A stretch of 64,000 bases of DNA from contig DASVQN010000043.1 of assembly GCA_036389155.1 (NCBI GenBank), forward strand, positions 1 through 64,000. The letters run 5' to 3'. Under the pieces are notes generated by a model. The model worked only from the letters and a program-made list of their open reading frames with translations, did no database searches and had not been told where the DNA came from. The stretch comes from CADCVT01 sp036389155. Its GTDB lineage: Bacteria > Actinomycetota > Thermoleophilia > Solirubrobacterales > Solirubrobacteraceae. Position 1 is the stretch's first letter, and every line of letters begins with the position of its first letter. Position numbers and translations under genes: made by a program. Below, in pieces: positions 1 through 8,410 of the stretch.

Positions 1-260
1 GCGCCGGCGTCGACGAAGCGCGGCGCCCACTCGGCGCTGCGCGTCCCGCCGGCGGAGAAGAGCGCGACGTCGAAGCCCTGGATCGACTCGTCGGTGAGCG
101 CCTGGACGGTCAGGTTCCGGTCGCCGTAGTCGATCGTCCTCCCCGCCGACCGCTCGGACGCGAACGGGACGATCTCGTCGGCCGGGAAGCCGCGCTCGCG
201 CATGACGCCCAAGATGGTGCTGCCGACCGCGCCCGTCGCTCCGACCACCGCGACCCGCAT
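1..260 (-). CDS. asd: Aspartate-semialdehyde dehydrogenase, N-terminal part (runs off the window)
   Basis: Reading from the ATG at 260 gives MRVAVVGATGAVGSTILG, the Rossmann NADP-binding start (GATGAVG) of aspartate-semialdehyde dehydrogenase. It continues through FASERSAG and the conserved ALFSAGG segment before the window ends, so only about 86 residues are visible. The enzyme reduces aspartyl phosphate to aspartate semialdehyde in the cytoplasm, the second step of lysine, threonine, methionine and diaminopimelate synthesis. It starts 4 bp after the lysC stop, the usual lysC-asd operon arrangement. The family assignment is firm from these motifs and the neighbour; nothing can be said of the catalytic Cys, which lies outside the window. 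Confidence 0.93.
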   Translation of the reverse strand, partial: MRVAVVGATGAVGSTILGVMRERGFPADEIVPFASERSAGRTIDYGDRNLTVQALTDESIQGFDVALFSAGGTRSAEWAPRFVDAG

Positions 261-264
261 GGCC

Positions 265-1542
265 CTACCCCACCACCGGCCGGTGGACGCCGCGCGGATC
301 CTCGCGGCGGATCGCGTCGTCGCCGAGCTCGAACGCCGCGTGCAGGTCGCGCACCGCGGTCGGCACGTCCTCCTCGCGCACGACGCACGAGATCTTGATC
401 GGGGAGGTCGAGATCATCTCGATGTTGATGTCCTCGGCGCCGAGCGTCTGGAACACGCGCGCGGCGACGCCGGGATGCGTCTTCATTCCCGCGCCGACGA
501 TGGACACCTTCCCCATCGTCTCGTCCGCGTTCAGGCCGCCGATCCCGAGCTCGGTGAGCAGCGGCTCGAGCGTCGCGCGCGCCGTGCGCAGGTCGTCCTT
601 GGGCACGGTGAACGAGATCTCGGCGGGCGCCTCGCCCACCGGCTCGTTCTGGATGATCATGTCGACGTTGACGTTGGCCTCGGCCAGCGCGGTGAAGATG
701 CGACCCGCGATCCCCGGCGTGTCCGGCACGGCGAGCAGCGTGACCCGCGCCTCGCCGGTCGAGTGCGTCACAGCGGTGATGAGGGGTTGCTCCACGGTCT
801 CGTCCTCTCCGATCACAACGGTACCGGGGCCGTCGTGGAAGCTCGATCGGCAGTGGATCCGCACGCCGTGGTTGCGCGCGTACTCCACCGAGCGCAGCTG
901 CAGGACGCCCGCCCCGGAGGCCGCCATCTCCAGCATCTCCTCGAACGTCACGTACGGCAGCTTGCGCGCGTCCGGCACGATCCGGGGGTCGCTCGTGAAC
1001 ACGCCGTCGACGTCCGTGTAGATCTCGCACACGTCGGCGCCGACCGCCGCGGCGAGCGCCACGGCCGTCGTGTCCGAGCCGCCGCGGCCGAGAGTCGTGA
1101 CGTCCTTCGCCGTCGACACGCCCTGGAAGCCGGCGACCAGGACGATCGACCCGACGTCGAGCGCGTCGCGGATCCGGTCGGCCCGCACCTCGAGGATGCG
1201 CGCCTTCGTGTGCGACGTGTCTGTCACGATCCCCGCCTGTGAGCCGGTCAGGGAGATGGCACGGTGGCCGAGATCGTTGATCGCCATCGCGCACAGCGCG
1301 CACGAGACCCGCTCGCCGGTGGACAGCAGCATGTCCATCTCGCGCGGATCGGGATCCGGGGAGATGTCGAACGCGTCCTGGATCAGGCGGTCCGTCTCCT
1401 TGCCGCGCGCCGAGAGGACGGCGACGACGTCGTAGCCCGCCTCGCGCTTGTCGACGATCCGCTGAGCGGCGCGCTTGAGGCGCTCGGCGTCCTTGACCGA
1501 GGTCCCTCCGAACTTCATCACCACCGTGCCCATGCGCGCCAT
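265..1542 (-). CDS. lysC: Aspartate kinase
   Basis: 425 residues. The N-terminus MARMGTVVMKFGGTSV carries the KFGGTS nucleotide/aspartate motif of aspartokinases, and the kinase fold is followed by two C-terminal ACT domains (ARVTLLAVPDTPGIAGRIF and KVSIVGAGMKTHPGVAARVF) that bind the feedback effectors lysine and threonine in this family. It phosphorylates aspartate, the first step of the aspartate pathway, and is followed after 4 bp by asd. I chose the ATG at 1542 because a TATCCT hexamer lies 8 nt upstream (1551-1556) with no Shine-Dalgarno, as in other apparently leaderless genes here. An in-frame ATG at 1533 is the alternative. Its start codon overlaps the ATG of the divergent gene at 1541. 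Confidence 0.95.
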   Translation of the reverse strand: MARMGTVVMKFGGTSVKDAERLKRAAQRIVDKREAGYDVVAVLSARGKETDRLIQDAFDISPDPDPREMDMLLSTGERVSCALCAMAINDLGHRAISLTGSQAGIVTDTSHTKARILEVRADRIRDALDVGSIVLVAGFQGVSTAKDVTTLGRGGSDTTAVALAAAVGADVCEIYTDVDGVFTSDPRIVPDARKLPYVTFEEMLEMAASGAGVLQLRSVEYARNHGVRIHCRSSFHDGPGTVVIGEDETVEQPLITAVTHSTGEARVTLLAVPDTPGIAGRIFTALAEANVNVDMIIQNEPVGEAPAEISFTVPKDDLRTARATLEPLLTELGIGGLNADETMGKVSIVGAGMKTHPGVAARVFQTLGAEDINIEMISTSPIKISCVVREEDVPTAVRDLHAAFELGDDAIRREDPRGVHRPVVG

Positions 1543-2740
1543 GGTCGAGCAGGATAGGCGGCGCAGGCTGCGGCGGCTGCTCGCCGCGGCCGGGGCGCTG
1601 ATGGCCATCGCCGCCGTCGTGCTCATCGCCCTCGACCCGCTCGGCGACGACGGCGGCGGCGACGTGCCGGAGGCCGGCTCGCGCTTCGGCCAGGGCGCGA
1701 GCGAGGGCGACCAGTCGCTGCTCGACGCGCTCGCGCCGGTGCTCGGCGCCAAGGCCACGGAGGAGGAGGTCCCGGTCGAGCAGGCGGTCGCGCAGCTCTT
1801 CGCGGTCGGCTTCGAGGGGCGCGAGCCGCCGCGCAGGCTGCTGGCGCGCATGCGCGACCGCGCGTGGGGCCTGGTGCTCGTCGGGGAGGCCAACTACGCG
1901 TCGCCGGCGCAGCTGCGCGGCGTCGTCGGCGCGGTCGAGCGGGCCGCGCGCCGCGGGCGGCAGGCCGCGCCGCTGTTCGCCGCGACCGAGCCCGACGCGC
2001 TCGGCCGCCTGGGCCCGCCGCCCGCGCCCGACCTCGGCCTCGACGGCACCACGCAGGAGGTGCGCGCCGAGGCGCTCGCCGCGGCGCGGCGGCTGCGCGA
2101 GGCGCACGTCCGGATGGTCCTCGGCCCCAGCGCCGACCTGGCCATCGGGGGCGGCCCGGCCGAGGACCGCGGCTTCACCGACGACCCGCCGAAGGACGCC
2201 GCGTTCGTCGAGGCGGCCGTGAGCGGGTGGAAGGAGGCGCGCGTCGTCGTCGCGCCCGGCCGCTTCCCCGGCGAGGGCGGCGCGTCCCAGGACCCGCTGT
2301 TCGGCGCCGCGACCGTCGGCCTCTCCGTCGAGGAGCTGGAGGAGCGCGACGTCGAGCCCTTCGCGGCCGCGGTGCGCGCAGGCGCGGACGCGATCCAGAT
2401 GTCGGCCGCGCTCTACGCGGCGTGGGACGGCGTGACGCCCGCGACCGTCCTGCCCGAGGCGATCCGCTTCCTGCGCACCTCGACGGGGTTCGACGGCGCC
2501 GTCGTCTCCGCCGACCTCGTCGCGGCCACCGGAGCGACGGGCGGCGGCGTCGCGCGGGCGGCGGTCGAGGCGCTCAGGTCCGGGTGCGACCTCCTCGTCC
2601 TCGCGGGCGGGCGCGAGGAGCAGGAGGCCGCGTACCGGGCGGTGCTCGGCGCCGTCCGGCGCAACGAGATCCCGCGTGCGCGGTTCCTCGAGGCCGTCCG
2701 GCGCGTCGCCGCGCTGAAGAAGGCCGCCCAGGCCGGTTGA
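1541..2740 (+). CDS. Membrane-anchored GH3 (NagZ-like) fold protein with degenerate active site
   Basis: 399 residues: basic N-terminus, one membrane helix (about 14-32), an acidic linker, then a region laid out like the TIM barrel of family-3 glycosidases. RGFTDDP (about 210-216) corresponds to the RSFG.DP segment and VEPFAAAVRAGADAIQMS to the PF..AI..G.d.vM segment. However, the diagnostic KHFPGHG motif is GRFPGEG (240-246), the downstream D-S-H is absent, and the DDL nucleophile region reads SADL (323-326). Active GH3 enzymes cleave beta-N-acetylglucosaminides or glucosides. The substitutions suggest a non-catalytic, perhaps sugar-binding, extracellular protein, which is inference. The start overlaps the lysC ATG head to head, so its promoter must lie inside lysC. 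ATG 1532 is an alternative start. Confidence 0.75.
   Translation: MVEQDRRRRLRRLLAAAGALMAIAAVVLIALDPLGDDGGGDVPEAGSRFGQGASEGDQSLLDALAPVLGAKATEEEVPVEQAVAQLFAVGFEGREPPRRLLARMRDRAWGLVLVGEANYASPAQLRGVVGAVERAARRGRQAAPLFAATEPDALGRLGPPPAPDLGLDGTTQEVRAEALAAARRLREAHVRMVLGPSADLAIGGGPAEDRGFTDDPPKDAAFVEAAVSGWKEARVVVAPGRFPGEGGASQDPLFGAATVGLSVEELEERDVEPFAAAVRAGADAIQMSAALYAAWDGVTPATVLPEAIRFLRTSTGFDGAVVSADLVAATGATGGGVARAAVEALRSGCDLLVLAGGREEQEAAYRAVLGAVRRNEIPRARFLEAVRRVAALKKAAQAG
1551..1556 (-). promoter_or_regulatory. Probable -10 element of lysC (leaderless)
   Basis: TATCCT on the minus strand, 8 nt before the ATG at 1542. No ribosome-binding site precedes that ATG. Fits the TAnnnT-plus-6-9-nt pattern seen repeatedly in the window. 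Confidence 0.5.
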
Positions 2741-2761
2741 CAGCGCGAGGCAACCGGGCGG

Positions 2762-2790
2762 TTGACGCGACCCCGCGACGCGGTTAGCGT
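2762..2790 (+). promoter_or_regulatory. Sigma-70-type promoter of the RTX-like gene
   Basis: TTGACG (2762-2767), 17-bp spacer, TAGCGT (2785-2790). This predicts a start near 2797 and a short leader containing the Shine-Dalgarno GGAGGAG just before the ATG at 2821. Confidence 0.6.
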
Positions 2791-2820
2791 CGGCTCGTCG
2801 AAAGACCGGACGGAGGAGCC

Positions 2821-4515
2821 ATGGAAGGTCGCCGGACATGGACGCGCACGCTCTGGATCCTCGCGCTGGCGGTCGCGCTCGCGGCCGGGCTCGTCGTCGA
2901 CGCGGACGCGGTGGTGACCGCGACCTATGGAGCGAACGTCCTGACGCTGACGGGGACGTCCGCCTCGGAGAGCGTCACGCTGGGCGACCCGAACCCCTCG
3001 TTCGACTCTCCCAACGGTTTCAGCGGCCAGCCGGTCGGCGGCTTCACCGTCACGGGCAACGTGACGGCGGGCTCCGGGTGCCAGAACGCGTACTACCTCG
3101 GCTCGTCGCCGGACGTCATGTGCGGCAACTCGTACACGGACGTCCACTCGGTGGCCGGCGACCTCGGCGCGGGCGACGACTCTCAGCGATGGTTCTGCGG
3201 GTGTCGCCCGGAAGGGGTCTCGAACTCGCTCCACGGCGGCGAGGGCAGCGACTTCCTCACCGGCCACAAGCTCGGCGACGACCTCGACGGCGGGCCGGAC
3301 GACGACTTCATCGACGCCGAGGTCGGCAGCGACACGATCGTGGGCGGGACGGGCACGGACACCGTGAGCTTCTGGTTCGACGACACGCAGAGCAGCTACC
3401 TGCGCGCGAGCGGCGTGACGGCCTCGCTGGCCTCCGGCACCGCTTCGGGCGCCAACGGCGAGACCGACACCATCGCGGGATTCGAGAACCTCGACGGCTC
3501 CGACCACGCGGACGTCCTCGCGGGCGACGACACGGCCAACGTGATCTCGCCCCGCGCCGGCGGCGGGTCGGCGGACGGGAAGGGCGGCACGGACACCGTC
3601 TTCGGCGAGGGCTCCGCCGAGGAGGAGTCGACGATCGACCTCGCCGCGGGGACGATGTCGTCGGGTTCGACGATCGCGAACTTCGAGAACGTGCTCGGAA
3701 CGTCGTACCTCGGCGAGCACATCATCGGCGACGCCGGCCCGAACGTCCTCGACGGCGGGCCCGAGTTCAACGGCCACAACGGCAATGACACGATCGAGGG
3801 CGGCGGCGGCGCCGATGCGCTCCTCGGCGGGGGCGACGACGACCATCTGATCGCGCGCGACGGGGGCAACGACACGTCGATCGACTGCGGCGCGGGAAAC
3901 GACGTCGCCGACATCGACCTCGACCCCTTCGACCCCTTCGGCATCCTGGTCGGCTGCGAGACCGTCAACCGCGCCGCGCCCGGCAGCGGCGGAAACGGGG
4001 GCGGCACCGGCGGCGACGGCGGCGGCACGCCGCCCGCGGACCAACAGCCGCCGCCGACCGGGAACCCACCCGCCGGCGGCGGCACCCCGCCCGCCCCGCC
4101 GCAGCCCCCGCCGCCCCCGCCGCCGCCCGCGCCGTTCGACGGGCTGACGCTCGGCGGGACGAAGACGGTCGGCGTCGTCGACGGCACCGTGACGCTCCCG
4201 CTCACCTGCCCGGCGGACTCCGTCGGGAACTGCGTCGGCACCGACACGCTTCAGACGGCGACCAAGGTCGTCCCACTGCGCCGGCTGGCCAAGCGCAGAC
4301 GCGCGAAGATCCTGACGCTCGGCAAGGGCCGGTTCTCGATCCCGCCCGGCGCGAAGGGCAAGGTCAGGATCAAGCTCTCGAAGGCGGCCCTCAAGCTGCT
4401 GGCCAAGCACAGGCGGCTGAAGGTCAAGCAGCGGATCGTCGCTCACGACTCGCGGAACACGTCGACCACGACCGTCGGCACGATCACGTTGAAGGCGCCG
4501 AAGAAGACGCGCTGA
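2821..4515 (+). CDS. Secreted RTX-like (calcium-binding repeat) protein with Pro-rich hinge and basic C-terminal domain
   Basis: 564 residues. A signal peptide (basic start, hydrophobic core to about residue 28, ending ADA) is followed by many aspartate/glycine repeats of the hemolysin-type calcium-binding kind, such as GGEGSDFLTG, LDGGPDDDFIDAE, GGTGTDTV and GGGADALLGGGDDDHL. In known RTX proteins these nonapeptides fold into a calcium-loaded beta roll outside the cell. A Gly/Pro hinge (about 385-435) leads to a C-terminal beta domain of about 100 residues that is very basic (LAKRRRAKILTLGKGRF, LLAKHRRLKVKQ). An overlapping GGAGGA ribosome site fixes the start. No catalytic domain is visible; a structural or adhesive surface role is inferred. 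The basic domain recurs in other secreted proteins of the window. Confidence 0.85.
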   Translation: MEGRRTWTRTLWILALAVALAAGLVVDADAVVTATYGANVLTLTGTSASESVTLGDPNPSFDSPNGFSGQPVGGFTVTGNVTAGSGCQNAYYLGSSPDVMCGNSYTDVHSVAGDLGAGDDSQRWFCGCRPEGVSNSLHGGEGSDFLTGHKLGDDLDGGPDDDFIDAEVGSDTIVGGTGTDTVSFWFDDTQSSYLRASGVTASLASGTASGANGETDTIAGFENLDGSDHADVLAGDDTANVISPRAGGGSADGKGGTDTVFGEGSAEEESTIDLAAGTMSSGSTIANFENVLGTSYLGEHIIGDAGPNVLDGGPEFNGHNGNDTIEGGGGADALLGGGDDDHLIARDGGNDTSIDCGAGNDVADIDLDPFDPFGILVGCETVNRAAPGSGGNGGGTGGDGGGTPPADQQPPPTGNPPAGGGTPPAPPQPPPPPPPPAPFDGLTLGGTKTVGVVDGTVTLPLTCPADSVGNCVGTDTLQTATKVVPLRRLAKRRRAKILTLGKGRFSIPPGAKGKVRIKLSKAALKLLAKHRRLKVKQRIVAHDSRNTSTTTVGTITLKAPKKTR

Positions 4516-4523
4516 GGCGGGCT

Positions 4524-4548
4524 GCGGGGCGGCCGCGGGCCGCCCCGC
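4524..4548. terminator. Bidirectional terminator hairpin between convergent genes
   Basis: Perfect 11-bp inverted repeat GCGGGGCGGCC / GGCCGCCCCGC with a 3-nt loop (4535-4537), sitting between the stops at 4515 and 4555. There is no T tract, as is usual in very GC-rich actinobacteria. Confidence 0.65.
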
Positions 4549-4554
4549 TCGCGC

Positions 4555-5928
4555 CTAGACGAGCCCGCTTGGCTTGATGTTCTGGTTGAGCCGGAAGAGG
4601 TTGCCGGGGTCGTAGCGGTCCTTCAGCGCCTGGAGCTTGGCGTACTTCAGGTGCCCGAACGCGGTCTTCACGCGGTCCGGCCCCTCGTCCGTGAGGAAGT
4701 TCAGGTACGCGCGGCCGGTCGTGTGCGGCTTCATCGCCGCCGCGAGCTCGCGCGTCCAGGCGATGTTCTCCGCGTCGGCCGCCGGGTCCGGCCACATCGA
4801 GAGGTAGTGGATGTTCCACGGCGCCTTGCGGTTGCCGAACGCCATCGCGTGGTCCGACACGCCCGAGACGGCGCCGCCGCCCGTCACGAGGATGACCTGC
4901 GACATCGGCGACGGCACCCGCGCCGTGTGCGCGATCAGCGTGTCGATCGCGTCGTCGGGCAGGCCGGTGAGGAAGTCCGCCGTCCAGTAGTTCTGCATGC
5001 CGCTGGGGTTGCCGGGCTCGATGAGCCGCTGCGCCGCGGTGTACGGCATCGGCCCGACCATCGCGACCGCGGGCTCGAGGTCGAGGATCGGCCGGAAGGC
5101 CTCCTCGCCGCCGTCCGGATCCCCCGTGTAGACGCAGATCACGCCGAGCACCGGCTTGCCGCGGACCGGCTCGGGCACGAAGTCCTCCGGCGGCGCGGAG
5201 ACGAACGCCGGCGCGCCGCCGACGTCGTCGGGCGCGGCGGCGATGAACTCGCGGTAGGCCTGCAGGACCTCGCGCGCGCGCTCGTGCGGGAAGATCAGCA
5301 TGCCCGCCCACATCAGCGGCGGGATCGGGTTGGCGCGGAAGTCGAAGCGCGTGACGATGCCGAAGTTGCCGCCGCCCCCGCGCAGGCCCCAGAAGAGGTC
5401 GGCGTTCTCGTCCTCGGAGGCCGTGACGACGCTCCCGTCGGCCAGCACGACCTCGGCCGCGACGAGGTGGTCGCACGTGAAGCCGTGCTTGCGCTCCAGC
5501 CACCCGCTGCCGCTGCCGAGCGCGAGGCCCGCGACGCCGGTCCCCGGATGCCGCCCGCCGGTGACCGCGAGCCCGTGCTCGCTCGTCACGGCGTCGAGCT
5601 CGCCCCAGTTCAGCCCGCCCTGCGCCTGCACGAGTCGCGTCTCGGGGTTGACCTTGACGCCCTTCATGCCGCGCAGGTCGGCGACGATGCCGTCGTCGCA
5701 CACGGCGTGGCCGGTGACCGCGTGGCCGCCGCCGTAGACGGCGAGCGGCACGTCGTCCTCGCGGGCGTGGTCGACGACGGCGGCGACGTCGCGGGTCGAC
5801 GTGCAGCGGGCGATGAGCGCCGGCCGGCGATCGACCATCCCGTTGAAGACGCGCCGCGCGTCGTCGTACCCCTCGTCGTCCGGTGTGATCAAGTCGCCGC
5901 GGAAGCCCGCGATCTCCGTGCGCAGCAT
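4555..5928 (-). CDS. FAD-linked oxidoreductase, berberine-bridge-enzyme type
   Basis: 457 residues, the normal size for bacterial PCMH/BBE oxidases. N-terminal FAD domain: VYGGGHAVTGHAVCDDG contains the His that attaches FAD covalently, then HPGTGVAGLALGSGSGW and FWGLRGGGGNFGIVTRF. The C-terminal BBE motif RYDPGNLFRLNQNI closes the protein. Family members oxidise alcohols, sugars or secondary-metabolite rings with O2. Bicovalent members have a Cys in the second FAD segment (G.C..VG); here the position reads GTGVAG, so a single covalent link is predicted. No signal peptide, so probably cytoplasmic. A purine-rich AGGAAGGA lies upstream of the ATG. The substrate cannot be told from sequence, and no pathway genes adjoin it. 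Confidence 0.9.
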   Translation of the reverse strand: MLRTEIAGFRGDLITPDDEGYDDARRVFNGMVDRRPALIARCTSTRDVAAVVDHAREDDVPLAVYGGGHAVTGHAVCDDGIVADLRGMKGVKVNPETRLVQAQGGLNWGELDAVTSEHGLAVTGGRHPGTGVAGLALGSGSGWLERKHGFTCDHLVAAEVVLADGSVVTASEDENADLFWGLRGGGGNFGIVTRFDFRANPIPPLMWAGMLIFPHERAREVLQAYREFIAAAPDDVGGAPAFVSAPPEDFVPEPVRGKPVLGVICVYTGDPDGGEEAFRPILDLEPAVAMVGPMPYTAAQRLIEPGNPSGMQNYWTADFLTGLPDDAIDTLIAHTARVPSPMSQVILVTGGGAVSGVSDHAMAFGNRKAPWNIHYLSMWPDPAADAENIAWTRELAAAMKPHTTGRAYLNFLTDEGPDRVKTAFGHLKYAKLQALKDRYDPGNLFRLNQNIKPSGLV

Positions 5929-6026
5929 CTCGGTGGATCCTTCCTGTCGCCTGCAGCCGACCCTCTCAGGCTGCTGATGCGCAGGTCAAGCGCGCCGGGA
6001 TCACCTCGTTCGAGACCGACATGAGA

Positions 6027-6055
6027 CTGACAGCCAATTTCCGACGCATTAGCGT
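6027..6055 (+). promoter_or_regulatory. Promoter of the leaderless gene at 6062
   Basis: CTGACA (6027-6032), 17-bp spacer, TAGCGT (6050-6055), then 6 nt to the ATG at 6062, so transcription should begin at or next to the start codon. One of the clearest leaderless promoters in the window. Confidence 0.65.
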
Positions 6056-6061
6056 CGCGCC

Positions 6062-8410
6062 ATGCGTCGATGCCTCCTCCTCCTTGCCCTCCTCGTCCTC
6101 GCCTGCGCCTCGCCGGCCCCGGCCGCGGTCCCCGACACGTGGACGCGCTGGAACGTCCAGGGCGACCCGGACTTCGGGGCGACCGTGCGCAGCCTCGACT
6201 TCACCGCCCCCGGCGTCGTCTACGCGGGCACCGAGGACCACGGCATCTACCGGTCGACCGGCGGCCCGTTCGCGTGGGCGCCGGACAACGGCGGCCTGGA
6301 CGGCATCACCAACGCCAACAACATCCGCCAGGTGGTCTCCAACGGCGGGAGCCTGTACGCCGCCACGACCGTCGGCGTGTTCAAGAAGCCGGGCGGTGGC
6401 GGGAACTGGCAGCCGCTGGGCCAGGGCGAGGGGACGGACAAGCTCAACCTCCCCGTCCAGTACCTGCACTTCAACTCGGGCAGCGACCTCGTGGCCGGCG
6501 TCGCCGCCGCGAGCCCGGGCGTCTACCGCTCGGGCGACGGCGGGGAGCACTGGACGAAGGCCTCGGGCATCGCGTCCTCGACGTCCGTCTACTTCCTCTA
6601 CTCGGCGGGCGGGATGCTCTTCGCGGCGACCGCCGACGGCGTCTACCGCTCGCTCGACGGCGGCTCGTCGTGGATGCTGCGCTCCGACGGCCTGCCGTTC
6701 GCGAACGCCTACCGGATGGCCGGCGACGCGGCCCACCTGTTCGTGGCCACGACGTCCGGCGTCTACCACTCCGACAACCTCGGCGAGACGTGGAGCGAGC
6801 GCAACGGCATCGGCGACACGGCGCTCGGCAGCACGGAGACGCTCGGGATGCTCGCCGCACCGACCGGGTTCGGCGGCGGGCGCTTCCTCGTGTCGACCGG
6901 CCAGGGCGTGTGGGCCTCGCTGGACCGCGGCCTGACGTGGGGGAAGATGAGCGGCACGAGCGTGCCCAACGGCCCCGCGTTCGGCGGCCTGAAGGTGTGG
7001 ACGCTCGGCTTCAACGTCGTCGCGAGCCCGGGCGTCCTCGTCGCCGGCACGCAGGGCTGGGGCGCGTACACCCTGCCCTTCCAGCCGCCGTCGGCCGCCG
7101 CGCCCGCCGCCTCGAACGGGTCCGGCGGGGCGACGGTGCGCGTCGGCACCACCCTCACCGGCGCGCGCGGCGGGTGGGGCGGCACGGCGCCCTTCTTCTT
7201 CGCGTACATGTGGATGCGCTGCACCGACAACAGCACCACGGGCTCGTGCTCGCCGACCGGCGACACCGGCATCAACCACACCGTCGTCCTCGCGGACAAG
7301 GACAAGTACCTGCGGCTGCGCATCAGCACGACGGGCCTCGTCCCGCCGAACCCGCCGGACCGCTTCAGCGGCGCGACGCAGAAGGTCCTCGCCGCGATCG
7401 GCAGCCCCCCCACGCCCCCGGGCGGCAGCTACCCGAAGATCCTCGGGCCCGACGGCCAGAGCGCGCTGCAGCACTCCTACGACTGGGGCACGACGCTCCA
7501 CGTCGACCCGGGCACGTGGAACCCGGCCGGGACGACGTTCACCTACCAGTGGCTGCGGTGCGCCGGCGCCAACCCCTGCACGCAGATCGCGGGCGCGACG
7601 AAGTCCACGTACGTGGCGACGCCCGACGACGTCGAGAAGGGCCTGAAGATCGAGGTCACCGGCACCGCGAACAACAACTCGCAGACGGTGGCGAACGGCC
7701 CGACGTTCCAGATCACCGAGGTCAAGCCCGAGCTCGTGCAGGCCCCGCGCGTGGTCGGCGACCCGTACGTCGGGGCGACCCTCGACTCGCGCGGCGGCGC
7801 GTGGAAGGGGCGCAACATCAAGTACTTCCGGGCCTGGCAGTCGTGCGACGCCGACATGACCGGCTGCGTGACGCTCCCGAGCGAGACCGGCCAGCAGTAC
7901 GTGGTCAACAAGATCTACCTCGGCAAGCGCCTGCGCGTGCGGATCCAGGTCAGCAACGCGGCCGGCTCCCAGGACGATCGCGAGGCGTTCAGCGAGATGA
8001 CGCCCGTGATCACCGAGCGCCCCGTGCCCGCACCGCCCGATGGTGGCGGCACCACGCCGGGCGGCACCACGCCCGGCGGCACGACCCCGGGCGGGACGGT
8101 CCCCGGCACCACGCCGCCGCCCGGCGCGACGACGCCCGGCGGGACGGTGCCGACGCCCGGCCTGGTGCTGCCGCGCAAGCTGCGCGTCGGCGCGGTCCTC
8201 GTTGCCCCGTCGATCCCCGGCGCGAAGCGGGTCCGTTACCAGTGGCTGCGCAACGGCAAGAAGATCAAGCACGCCGGGAAGCGCAGGTACCGCATCAGGC
8301 GCAAGGACCGCGGCAAGAGGATCTCGTGCCGGATCTCGTTCGTGATCGCGGGCCGCAAGGGCAAGGTGAGCACGAAGGCGGTCAAGGTGCCGCGGCGCCC
8401 GCGAGCCTGA
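6062..8410 (+). CDS. Secreted beta-propeller plus Ig-like-repeat protein with basic C-terminal domain
   Basis: 782 residues. Signal peptide (about 1-22), then roughly 320 residues of repeats such as GVYRSGDGGEHWTKASGI, GVYRSLDGGSSW and GVYHSDNLGETWSERNG. These are the BNR/sortilin-type blades (S.DGG..W) of a beta propeller. Next come three Ig-like repeats of the actinobacterial type (FTYQWLRCAGANPC, GATKSTYVATPDDVEKGLKI), a Thr-Pro-Gly repeat hinge encoded by a direct DNA repeat, and a basic final domain (RYQWLRNGKKIKHAGKRRYR). It is probably an extracellular or wall-associated binding protein; no enzyme motif is seen. The start lacks a ribosome site and appears leaderless. Its 3' end overlaps the convergent HIT gene by 29 bp. 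Confidence 0.85.
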   Translation: MRRCLLLLALLVLACASPAPAAVPDTWTRWNVQGDPDFGATVRSLDFTAPGVVYAGTEDHGIYRSTGGPFAWAPDNGGLDGITNANNIRQVVSNGGSLYAATTVGVFKKPGGGGNWQPLGQGEGTDKLNLPVQYLHFNSGSDLVAGVAAASPGVYRSGDGGEHWTKASGIASSTSVYFLYSAGGMLFAATADGVYRSLDGGSSWMLRSDGLPFANAYRMAGDAAHLFVATTSGVYHSDNLGETWSERNGIGDTALGSTETLGMLAAPTGFGGGRFLVSTGQGVWASLDRGLTWGKMSGTSVPNGPAFGGLKVWTLGFNVVASPGVLVAGTQGWGAYTLPFQPPSAAAPAASNGSGGATVRVGTTLTGARGGWGGTAPFFFAYMWMRCTDNSTTGSCSPTGDTGINHTVVLADKDKYLRLRISTTGLVPPNPPDRFSGATQKVLAAIGSPPTPPGGSYPKILGPDGQSALQHSYDWGTTLHVDPGTWNPAGTTFTYQWLRCAGANPCTQIAGATKSTYVATPDDVEKGLKIEVTGTANNNSQTVANGPTFQITEVKPELVQAPRVVGDPYVGATLDSRGGAWKGRNIKYFRAWQSCDADMTGCVTLPSETGQQYVVNKIYLGKRLRVRIQVSNAAGSQDDREAFSEMTPVITERPVPAPPDGGGTTPGGTTPGGTTPGGTVPGTTPPPGATTPGGTVPTPGLVLPRKLRVGAVLVAPSIPGAKRVRYQWLRNGKKIKHAGKRRYRIRRKDRGKRISCRISFVIAGRKGKVSTKAVKVPRRPRA
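8041..8163 (+). repeat. Direct DNA repeat encoding the TPGGT hinge
   Basis: Tandem, slightly diverged units of about 15 bp around GGCGGCACCACGCCC, encoding repeated Thr-Thr-Pro-Gly-Gly. It lies within the reading frame, so length variation would stay in frame. It has no spacers of CRISPR type. Confidence 0.7.

Noticed and set aside
110..2839. Long minus-strand frame of 909 residues
   Set aside because: Arg/Ala/Gly-rich shadow caused by high GC; it runs antisense through the GH3-like gene and out of frame through lysC-asd.
8041..8163. CRISPR-like tandem repeat
   Set aside because: Units are about 15 bp, contiguous, in frame and without unique spacers; it encodes a protein hinge.
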